The notes below the pieces were generated by a model that was given only the letters and a program-made list of their open reading frames with translations, made no database searches and was not told the origin of the DNA. Positions 35,501 through 47,500 of a DNA stretch of 64,000 nt are shown here, in pieces. The stretch covers positions 44,711,799 to 44,775,798 of the forward strand of contig NC_064472.1 in the NCBI RefSeq assembly GCF_023343835.1, written 5' to 3'. Every line of letters begins with the position of its first letter. Position 1 is the stretch's first letter. The DNA comes from Lagopus muta. Lineage: Eukaryota; Chordata; Aves; Galliformes; Phasianidae. A program made the translations under genes and the position numbers.

Positions 35501-38500
35501 TGACAGAAAATAATAGAAGTAAACCTACTTTTTAATATGTTTATAGATTCAAGCATCTTTCTCATTCTGAAAGCAAGATGGAGGATGGAGATGTGATCAT
35601 TATTCAACTAGCAGTAGACCTTCATATGTGAAGCCTTGCAGTTCGACAGTTTTCTTAGTCTCTGAGGCTGTGAAAGGGGACTAACTCATACTGACTAGAT
35701 TGCAAGGGCCTGAAGATTACTGAGATTTTTTTGGATATCCTGTATGAGAAATCTCTGTACAGATGTTTTTCCCAGTTTAATTGTTTTGATCTTCAGACAG
35801 CTCTGTGGTGCCCTAAGAAAGACAGGCAACTTCATTCTATGTTGCAATGTTCTAGATGAAACACATTACGAAAAAAACCCTCCTTGCCAATACAGCAATT
35901 TTTGTGTCTCTGTGTCCAATAACCTGTATGTGCTTCTTGCCATCAGTGTTTCTAACTTCACCACTTTCACAGGGTGGCTTAACTGAAAGATAACTTTTTA
36001 TATGACGTTATTTTTTACAGACACAATCAAAAGTTTGCTTAAAATAAAACTACATGTGGAATATGAGGGAATCTGTTAAACTTGAAATCAGTTTGAATTT
36101 TTGGTTTGTATTTTGTGATCTGGTTAAGTCTTATGGAAAAAAATTATGGATGCTGTCTTATTGGCTCTGACTTAACTTCTTACCTGCCCGGACAGTTTCA
36201 AGGGTTGCATAAGCTAGATGTTAAATGATCAATTTGAACAGTTGTCTTCTCATTGCCATGTAAGAAATTGAGCGGTTTTTTTATGTGTGTATAAAAAATT
36301 AATTCTGAAAATGTAAAATGTATATTTTGTTCATGTAGCTGCTAATATGTCAGCAAGTCTTCTCCTCTAACAGGAACTCTGGAACTAGAATCTTAGAAAC
36401 ACCATTAGAACTGTTCTGGTTGCCTGTTCTTCTCCCTGCAACATAGAGACTATTCCATAATTCCTAATTTAGCTGAATACAGGGAGAATTATTTGGGTAG
36501 ACATAACACAACTGAGGCAATGATATCAGTGAGCTGGAAGTACAGTTCAGTGATGTAGCTGATTCCCAGTAATGATACAAGATACAACTGAGTATGCACA
36601 ACAGAAGCATCTTCTTGAAGTTCAGAAAGGGGCAAGGTACTGAAACAAGAATTGCAGTAGGCAGAAGAACATGGCTATGTTTAGTGGAAACAAATCAGGA
36701 AAGTAAAATGATAGAATATGTAGTGAAAGCTTTTCCCATTCTTTACCTCAGTGATCTGTCATTGAAGTATTACGTCTTTAGTTTATGATGTGGCATATTC
36801 TTTTTTTTTTTTTTTTTTTTTTTTTTCAGATCAGATTCAGCTACCCAGAAACATGATTGAAAACAGTATGTTTGAGGAAGAGCCTGATGTGGTTGACTTG
36901 GCAAAAGAGCCCTGTTTACACCCCCTGGAGCCTGATGAAGTTGAGTATGAACCAAGAAGCTCGCGGCTCTTAGTGCGTGGCCTTGGGGAGCATGAAATGG
37001 ATGATGATGAAGAGGATTATGAGTCATCAGCTAAACTGCTGGGGATGTCCTTCATTAACAGAAGCTCGGGTCTCCGCAATAACATGTCTGTCTATAGACA
37101 AAGTCCAGATGGTTCTTGCTCAGTGCCCTCTATGAGGACCGTGCTGGTTTGCACTGGTGTTCTTGTGATTGCAGTTTCAGTGATAATGGTGATTTATCTT
37201 CTTCCCAAATGTACCTTTACCAAAGAAGGCTGCCATAAAAAAAATCGTACTATGGAACTGATATACCCTTTGGCAACCAATGGAAAGCTGTTTCCATGGG
37301 CAAAAATAAGACTTCCTTCTGATGTTGTACCCCTGCATTATGATCTCAACTTGCAGCCAAACCTAACTACCCTGAAATTTACAGGCTCTGTGAAAATAGT
37401 GGTTAATGTCACCCAAGTAACTAAGAAGATTGTGCTTCACAGCTCAGGACTAAATATCACCAAGGCAACTATTACTTCATCAGGAGGAAGTCAAGAAAAG
37501 GCAGTTGAGTTGCTGGAATATCCGTTGCATGATCAGATTGCAGTCATAGCTCCTGAGTCTCTCCTTGCAGGACAGAATTACACAGTCAACTTGGAATATT
37601 CATCTAATTTATCAGATACATACTATGGCTTTTACAAAATTTCTTACAAGGATGAGAATTCTAAGCAAAAGTAGGTACCCAAATCCTCCTTTTCTCTTAT
37701 GTTGCTTTTAGATTGTGCTTTGATAGAATTAATAAGACTAACTCTTTCTGTTGGATGTTTTGTGCAACTGGTTCCTACTGAATAAAATGAAAAATCTATG
37801 ATGTTGTAAATCTAGAGATTTGTTTCTGAAATATCAGATTTCTTTCTTGTGTTGACACTTCATGAAAAACTGCTCGGGAGATAGATTTTAACAGTGATTA
37901 AAATCAGCACTCTGAAAACTGTCTTTCATGGGTGAGTTCATTAAATCAGGGCAGCTTCTTCCTCAGTTCATTGTGGCTCCATACGAGCTCCACATGGCAC
38001 TCTAGCATGGCTTTTTGTTTGATTTTTAGTTTCTTTCTTTCAAAGTGTACTTGGCTAGTTGACAGGACCACTGTTACGGTGAATGAGTGCTTTTTACCAA
38101 GAAGATTAGAGAATGTAGCTGTGCATACCACCCATTTCAAATACTACTTATGCTTATTGTGTACTTAAGACCGTTCATGCCTTTGTTAGCATGATGTAAT
38201 CCATGCAGGTTTTCTGGAAGCAGAGCAGTATAGGTCAGTTCACTCTGTTGACAGGAAAGTTGTTGTAAAGAACCTATAAAACAGCTGTTAGATAAAATAA
38301 AGATATGAAGCCCCTAGCAGCTTATGCTAAAAAATGCCAAGACTTGAAGTTTAAAAAAAGAGAACTTATTTTCACTGACTTCAAATAAAACCTGTTAGCT
38401 GTTAATATCTTCTTGAATGAGACTCCTTGAAGACTACAGCAGAAAAGTGTTAAAATTTAGTTAAAATATTTCCAGTGAGATACACATAATATATGTATGC

Positions 38501-41500
38501 TGCTAATGTTGAATTACTGAAGTCTCTCAGGGATTTCTCATGTTTCATAAATAATAAAATGTCTCAGTGTGAAGATGATTTCATTGGAACATAAGGAATA
38601 TTTATTTCTTTTTATTTTTTAAATAAATAAAAACAGTGTACTTTCTTTCAGATTCGTCTGGCATTTCTAAGCGCTGACGTTTAAATCAAAGCTTATTTAT
38701 TTTTTCAGAAGTTTACTTACAATTTGCTGTTCAAACTCCCCTTAGCTAGATCACAGCAGGGCTACGATTTACAGCTAAAATGTACAAGAAAATAGATTGT
38801 CTTCAGCAGTTGGATTTTCAAGTACATACAAAACTGTTGCAACTGCAGGAATTGTGAAACATGGCTGAGTTCTTGAACTGGTTGGCATCTGAGGTGAGGG
38901 AGAAACTCTCCTCCTCCCTCCTGTGTGTTCCTACTATTCCTCACTTGATGTTCTCTTGGAGACCTTGAAGAGATCAAGAATTTGAAGAATGGAAATGTAG
39001 GCAGAAGGGTTACAGACCTGTTTTGAGTTTCCTCCTGTCTGATGAAGATGTTTTTCTGAGGTGCAAATGTAACGTGCTGTCAGTAATTGTCTTAACAAAG
39101 CACTGCTCCTGAGCTTGCGCTAGAGCGTAATAGTGTATGTGTGATGTGTGATGATTACAGAGAATAGAATCTGCTGCTTCTTGGGGAAGTGCTGCTGTGC
39201 CTGAATCTTAGGGCATGGGAGTAAGAAGTTGAGAGCAGGCATAGAGAGAAGTCTTATGGCAGCAACATGCCTCCTTAGGAAAGGGTAGGTCCACAATCTT
39301 GGAGTTGTAGGGAAGAAGAAAACTTAACTCTCAGAATTTGAGGGAAGTTGGTAGAAGGCTTTAAGTAGGAAGAAAAAAAAAACGCAGTTGAAAACACTGT
39401 TCTCTCCTCTGTTCAGCTCTGGTAAATGGAAGACACATTGTTGAGGTCTATTTACGCTCTTGTCTGCAGGAAGAGAATTCAATAAGAGATACTCTCTAGT
39501 AAAAGTTTTAATTTCTGCAGCTAGTTAATATCAAAATGCTTGAGAACGAACATAGTCCATTGAGAGTTTCTCACATGATAAGACATGTATTACAGACAAG
39601 ACAGTGCATGAATTTACACAGCATCCAGTAGTCAGGGAAGGGAGCGGGAAGACAGAAGAGCTGTGGGAGTGTCTGGTGGCAAATGCGTAACATTCAGATA
39701 GAAGAGCTTCGCTGCAGTCCTGTCTGCTGCTGAGGTTTCAAAACTTTTGTGTAGTGTGCACGATCACTAATTTAATTTTTCAGATTTTTTTATGTTTAAT
39801 TCACTCTTACTGGAAATTGTCTGACATATTTTGGTAATTATTCTGTAGTTATGTTACTCTGGGTATAGGATAAGAAAACAAAAAACCAACCAAGGAGATT
39901 AGTCCTCCAATAAATTTGTGTCTTTGGTTTTAAAGAACTCTCTTCTTCATAATCTCAAGGAAATTATTTGTAGCTGGACTAACCATGTCATGTATAGATT
40001 GGAAAGCTTCTTCTATGGCAAACAGGTACAAAGGTTGTGGAGGTGAAAGGTGACAAGGGCCCCTAAGTGAAGGTCAAAAGGCTTCACAGTGACTGAGAAT
40101 AAGGGGGGTGAAGGGGAATAGTTAGAGATAGTTTATAGAAGCAAGAATGTAGAGCTTGTTAGAAAATAAGGGATGGCACACACTGGGTCTTAGATAGTGA
40201 GGGGGATGAAGGCCGTACAGATAAGGTTTGAGAATCAGGGACATTTGGCAAGGAGGTGATTAGATGTCCACAGGGCAAGAAGAAACCGGTTTGGGGGGAT
40301 GCCCCCCTGAAGGCTCAGAAGTTTATAGCAAGGAAGATGAGGATTCTTCCACGACCACCAGAAGGAGACCATAATGACCCACTACGTATGCGCAAGAGGG
40401 GAGGGTCTGTGTGCTAATGAACTGCTGGGGGTGTGTAGTAGGCAATGCAACAGGGTGTAATGAATATGTATCTGAATTCCGGGAAAACTATTGATTATGT
40501 ATTAGTTCAGCCTATATCTGTAGCATATTTTTTTCCTGACAGTGTGCAAGTTAGGTAGATCTAATCCCCACTGCACCCAGCATGTGTGCACTATTGCATA
40601 AACCATACATTCTTTGTAATCTTACGTGGGTTACAGAGTTTGATTCGGCATGTCAGAGGAAAAGTGACAGTGTTCTATCGTAATTAAGTAGCCTTACTCC
40701 TTTTCATAATTCTTAATTTGCTTTTCTTTACTCTTTTCACTAGGTGGTTTGCTGCAACTCAGTTTGAGCCTCTTGCTGCAAGGTCTGCTTTTCCATGCTT
40801 TGATGAACCAGCACTTAAAGCTACTTTTTCAATCAGAATCAAGAGAGATGAGAAACTTTCCACGCTGTCGAATATGCCAAAGGTACTTTTGTGTGGGAAT
40901 TTTAGTAGTGCTGTCCTCTAGGTAATCCACTTAAGTGCTTGCATTGTATTTGTTGCATTAAAGTCCAGGGGATTAATTTAAAATTACAGGAACGTACATG
41001 TTGGAACTTGAGAAGGTAAACTCCAAACTCTGTGACTTTATATAATAAAAATGTTTCTGTTCCTCAAGGACTTGAACTAAATATCTTTATAAAGCAAAGT
41101 AGACTGTTTAACACACTTCATAATGTAGGGATGTGTAGGGACGTACAGAGTGTCACATTGTGTAATGGGTGTAATATTGAGGTGGGCTGTGAACTGGCTG
41201 AAGGAGAGAAGGCAGACAGTTGGGATCAGTGAGACAGCTTTTGGGGGCCTGTATCTAGTGGAGTCCCTCAAGGGTTGCTACTTGGATCAGTACTATTCAA
41301 TATATTCATCACTGGCTTGGATGAGGGAATAAAGTGTACTGTCAGCAAGTTTGCTGATGACACAAAACTGGGAGGAGTGGCTGACACACCAGGAGGCTAT
41401 GCTGCTATCCAGCATAACTTAGGCTGGAGAGCTGGGGGGGAAGGCAAGGGGCTGGAAATTTAATGAAATATAGAGCCTTGCATCTGGGCAAGAACAACTC

Positions 41501-44500
41501 CAGATACCAGTATAGGTTGGGAACTGACCTGTTGGAGAGCAGTATAGGGGAAAGGGACCTGGGGGTCCTGGTAGACAGCAGGATGACCATGAGCCAACAC
41601 TGTCTTTGTGGCCAAGAAGACTGATGGCATCCTGGGATGTATTCGAAGGAGTGTGGTTAGTAGGTTGAGAGAGGTTCTCCTCCCCCTCTACTCAAGAGCT
41701 GGTTCTCTTTAGCTTGGAGGAGACTGAGGGGGTGACCTCATTAATGTTTATAAAGATGTAACGGGTGAGCGTCGGGAGGATGGAGCCAGGCTCTTCTCAG
41801 TGACATCTAGTGGTAGGACAGGGGCAATGGGTGCAAGCTGGAATGTAGGAGGTTCCACATAAATGAGACAAAGAAAAAACTTCTTCATAGTAAGGGTGAC
41901 AGAACACTGGAACAGGCTGCCCAGAAAGATTGAGGGGTCTCCTTCTCTGGAGACATACAGAACGTTCCTGTGTGACCTAATCTGGGTGTTCCTGCTCCCT
42001 CTCCCACAGGGGGATTGGACTAGATGATCTTTTGAGGTCTCTTCTGATCCCTGACATTCTGTGATTCTGTGACAGCTGGATGGCTATGGGAGCGACCAGT
42101 GGGTGATATTGGCAATAGGTGGACAGTTGGACTAAATGAACTTAAAGGTCTTTTCCAACCTTAGTGATTCTGTGATTCTTACTCAGCGTTAAGAAGCTGT
42201 TGCAGGAATTTTGTTGTTAACTGAAACAGTCTCAACAGCCCTTAAGATTCCCTTTGAGGTTTCTATGTTTGCTGATATTGCACATTTGCAAAATGTTGGA
42301 ATGTCTTCATCATAATTTGTGTAACTAGAAACAGTTCTTGTGAAAGATATGCCTAACATGGAAGGATGGGCTTTTGAACCTGAACAAGAGGGAAATAGGC
42401 TGTGAACAGATCCTCAGCTCCAGAATTCAAATCAGAATTTGGATCCCTTCAGTTAAAATTTTATATGAGCATATCATTTTACATGAGCATATCTGTATTT
42501 TATGGTGATGATTTATGCCACTGAGTGTTTGAAAAAAGCTTTATAGAAGTGTAATTCATTCAGACAGCCCATCAAGACTGACATTACCTAGCATGTCTCA
42601 GAATGAAGTTGCCTCTCATCAAAAACATTATCATCATTTATCACTCAGTAGAAACTCATTAATATTGACATTAATCTTAGCAGTAATTAAAAAAAATTAC
42701 ACCCTTGATGTTGATGAAATCTACATGTGCACTGTGCAGTTTAGTTTTCTGAACGCTATCAAAGGCTCAGGTGCTGATTTAGCTACAAGTTTGTTGAAAA
42801 CCAAACTGATAATTATGCCTTTGCGAAATATTATCTTGCTCATACTGGGTGAATGTTTATTTTCATGGGTATGAGGTGATTCTCAACCTTTTCTTTAATG
42901 GGATTGCAAGCACTTTGTTTTATCCCAGGCTGAAGAATACTTCATTGGCTGTTCTGTTCTTCATTGAAAGATTCAATGTGCAGACTTTTCTGGACAATTT
43001 TCACATTTAATGTAGACAAGAAAGGGTGCTTCTCTGCTTTTCTCTGCAAGCATTGGACAAGTGACTAAGGCTACTTTCATAAACAGCTTCTGTATTTTTT
43101 TATATAGTAAAGTATTATTTGCTGTTATTGCTTTGTGTGTAGCAGATTTACCAAGCAAACTGTGAATGGTTCTTAAAAGTTTATTGTGTTCTTAAGCGTA
43201 CCTTCCACAGTTCATGACTATTCTGAAAGACACACTTCCCCCCAAAATAGTTTGCAGCTTTTCTACTGCACCACACTACTCTAGGATGTTTATGGTTGCC
43301 CTGTTTCTAGTATATTCTGCCTTGCTCATTTCTGATAGACATAATAGAGAGGATGAGAATGGATTCAGAACAGAGCAAAATGTCTTGAGCTGGAAGAGAT
43401 CCACTAGTCCTTCTTGTGGCCCCATACAGAATCACCCAGAACTCAAACCCTGTGTCTGAGCCATGGAAGTGTGGGAAATGTGACTTTCTACCCTTTCTAC
43501 TTGCAGTGAAAAATAGTTTGATGTTGTGTATTTGTGTTATCATGAACAGTGATTTTGTAGATTTTCCAGATTGGTCACCTGTATGGCAAAAGAAGTTCTT
43601 GAAAGTGCCTTTAAGTGGGATACAGGTACTACAGAGCAGTAATGCGTAATAAAGAAGGAAAATTGGTTAACCCCTTCTGATGTCTGGCAGTGGCTCAAGG
43701 GGTGCATTCTCCATCTGGAGAGATGCTGCATCCTCCACTGCTAAACCTTAAATGAGGATGAGGAAGAGGTGGGTACAAGCTTCTGATCACTGAGGTGCAT
43801 TGCTTGCACTTGAGTTCCCTGGGTTAAACAATTCCACTGCAGTCACCTTAACTGTAGGCTTAGCTGTTCCTGTACTAGATAGAAAACATGCATGTCTTTC
43901 CTTGTTTCTGTCACTGTGGTCTGCATAGAATCATTTCTCAAGTGACTTGATGGCAATCCTGCCATCAAATTTCCATTTAAATGACATGATGTCTCTCTAT
44001 CATCTTTCTGGGATTTTGATTCTTGCTCCTGTTTGTCATACCACTTGAATTGCCTTCTGCTATCTTAGATACGAATCCTTCTGTTTAGCTATCTCTTTGT
44101 GCCCTAGGCAAAAGATCCTGTCACCCACACTCATTTGCTGTTATTTTACACCCAAGAGTGCAGTTTTTAAATAGATTTGGAAGTGGTCCCTGTGGGTTCT
44201 GTAATTTGTCAAGAAGACTTGGTCTCCTGTGCTTGTGAATCAGAGTAAAATCATGAAATCATAGAATATTTTTTTGACTGAACAAAAACAAGGATTAGAT
44301 TTGAGAGTTTCAATGGAAAAATAAGTTACCTGAGGTATTCCCAGTACCAACAAGTTCTCCTTAGCAGTATCAACTTTTATACATAAAACCTTTTACTGGC
44401 ATAGTTTATTTCATATTTTTCTTGTCCGAAGTGTGCTAGCGTGTGCCAAATTCTTGAATTTTAGATTTAGCTTGACTTACGTATTCTGTTAGGTAGTGTT

Positions 44501-47500
44501 GTCTCCAAAGGCACTATAGGCTAGTGACTTAGCTCTTGCACACAGAATGAATTGTGGATTAAGGGATCATGTTGCATAAATTGTGTAGCATTGATGAAAT
44601 CATTACTAGGATAAGCTTACTTCTGAAAATAAGCACTTAAGCAAACCTTTGTTAAGAAAAAAAAATAGATTATTGTAGAATAACAGAGCTAATATCAGAG
44701 TTTTTATTTTACTCAGGAGAATGTTGAAGGATGAGCCTCATCATTTGCTGTAAATATCTCCGTGAGCAGGAGAGCTCAGAAGCAGATCTCAGCTGGCATG
44801 CACGCAGCTAATGTGGCATTGTTTAGTGGCTGACACATTCAAGCTAGAAGAAACTGTGTCTTTGGGATTTCTGGCGTTTTGTGATTTTTTTCCCTTTTGT
44901 GAAAGAGTTTCTCTGCAGCCACATTAGATTCTCTGTCAGAGTATCACCTCTGTCATGTCTTTATGAAAATGAAGCTATGGTAAAGGTAGACATTTTTAAT
45001 TGACTGATGAGGTTCAGAATTAAACTTCTGCTATGTGGTGGTCAGACCAGGTGACTGTTTCTCTATTCAGAATTAAGCATCTATTCCTCTTTCAGTCTGG
45101 CAGTTAATTTTTTGGGAGCAGTTAAGTGTTAGGCCATTGTTCATATTTCAAATGAGTTTTAAATAATTCTGTCTAAAGCTAGAGGGCTTTTTTTTTTTTT
45201 AATGTTGATTGTTTCTGGGAACAAAGGTACTTAAGAAGTTTCAGAAGGTGTTCTTCACTTTCTCAAATGAAATCTTCCAGTTTGTGAGTGAGAAGGCTAA
45301 AGGCGAATCATTGTGTTTTATTTCTTTGTTTTTAATAATGAATGTGTCTACTTACCTAATTTTGAGGGGATTTGTAGGAAGAGACAAATATTTAATTCAT
45401 GCAGGGCCTGTATTTTTAGCAGGCTATACTGAACAATGTCTCCAGCCTAAAGCTCTTGTGGATTAATACTAATCTTTCTGTTGAATTAGGAGCTTAAACT
45501 AGGGGCTTTGTGTGAACTAAATGAGTTACAGGGTGTCTCCAGCAAGTTAGTCTGGTAATACTTCATATTAAAAGCTTATTGAGTAATTTGAGGGTATATA
45601 GGATTAAAGTGTTCCAAGCTTCTCATGCTTTATTATACCACGAGAAGGTCATAGGCCTTTTCTGTTCCAATGAAACATAACTGAAATATAAATATTCTAT
45701 AAGCTTGCTTATAAACTGTTCTTATTTACCTGAAAGTAATTCTTTTATTTATTTTATTTTTTTCTTTGTGTTAATATTTTTCTTTTATTTGCAGAAAGCC
45801 ACTACTCCTGTCACAAAGGGAATTGTTCAGGATGAATTTTTTGTGAGTTTGAAGATGAGCACCTACCTGGTAGCCTTTGTAGTTGCAGACTTGAAAAACA
45901 TCAGTATGGAAACTAATGGGAGTCTGGTACGTTTATTCTGTTTTTAAGTCGTCCTTCACCCTCTCCCTGTCCATCTAAATAAAACGATAAGAGATGGAAA
46001 AATCAGTGAGCAAGCACAAACTTTCCACAATAAAGGGTGACTCTCTCCCTCTCCCATTTATTTATTTATTTGGTTTCATTGTGCTTATCAAAGGTGGTAG
46101 ACAGTGACCATATGCTGCAGATTGAACTATTTCTGGATTTATGTCAGATTGAGAAGACTTCTACAGCACGGATCTCAACATAATAGCAGCAGATATTCAG
46201 AAAATGTAGAACTCCTTGAAGCTTCCTTAATTGGAAGCTTTAGATGTTTAGTTTTAATGCTTGAATGCTTTTAATGACCGTATGCAATTCATGCATACAA
46301 CTATGAGCTGGTCAGAGGATGAATAGGAACAGTACAGTTTCTAAAGGAAGACTGCATGCTGTTTGCTCTTTGTATATAGCCTAAGATCACTGAGCAGTTT
46401 CTACAGTGTGCAATTTAAGTAACTAAATAAAGAACATGATAGTTCTAGGAAATGTTCGTTAGTTACTCCAGGGGTTTCGTGTAAGCAGTAATTTTCATGA
46501 CTGTAGCAGGAACTGCCCATTTGTGGTCAAATGTTGGAAGTGTCAGCGCCTACTTAGTGCCGAGAAGGAGCAGCGTCACACAGGGAGCAGTAGCGTCCTA
46601 GTGGGATAAGAAGCCCTTTTCAAAAGCAGTACTAAGAATTGTTAGCAGTACTAAGAAGTGTTACCAGTGTAGGCCAGTGAAGCAACGTCATGATACATAT
46701 TTCTCTAATATACAGATGTAAAACATGCTATTCCGTAGGATTTCATTCTAGTTTAGACAAGTATTTCAAACTATATCTGAATAGGACAGACTTCATTTGA
46801 TCTAGCTTGAAAAGTTTCTCTTTTTTTTTTTCTTTTTTTTTTTTTTCCTTGTGTCTTCTGTTCAGCTCTGTGGTTGAAATTTGTTTTGGCAAGTGTAGCC
46901 AGTTCTTTACTAGGGAGGAAGGAAGTTGGTCACTACACTCAATGTTTCATGTTTGCAGAGAGCCTGAAACAACTGTGTGTGGTATGCTTTCCTTTTTTCG
47001 TAATAGATGTTAGATTATAAATATTTTATAAGTATTTTATGATAGGCTAAGTGCGTGGAGAGGAGAAAGAATGAATGATGTATTCTGACAGAGGGAGGGT
47101 GATTCTTCCCTGTGCTTACTTTTATTCTGACCAAGCAAGATTTAGCTAAGCTAAGGAAATCTAGAAGAGCTTTAGAAGACACCAAGTCTAGCGGCATATA
47201 GTACTTACCAGCTGAATGAGGGAAAGCATAAAAATGATAATACCAGGTCAGGCTAGAGTGCAGCTGGTGAATTATTCTATTGGCAAGATTGGAGACTGTA
47301 AGAAGCAAAACTGCTCTCGATACCTTTTGTGCTTCTGTATGCAAGGGCATCCTAAACCAGGATTAATGTGTATCCTAATGAAAGTTTTTCATGTCACCTC
47401 GACATGAATGGGAGACAGTAACCAGTCAATTTTTGTGAATGTTTTTTTTGCACTAAATCGAAGATACTCATACATGAGATATGGCATTGGATGAATTTTT

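Larger units (their letters stand above)
40883..45794. other. LNPEP intron 3
   Basis: About 4.9 kb. It contains a long CR1 (41105-42071), a second CR1 3' end (42072-42181) and a short reverse CR1 piece (43365-43465). The remainder is unique A+T-rich sequence. Confidence 0.6.

Noticed and set aside
36875..36877. Met15 area in exon 2 as the true start of LNPEP
   Set aside because: Exon 1 supplies a strong-context ATG in frame at the end of the CpG island, and the joined N-terminus matches the human Met-Glu-Pro-Phe start.
41275..41463. Reverse-transcriptase-like ORF as a host gene
   Set aside because: The F-A-D-D box and flanking sequence belong to a broken CR1 LINE copy.
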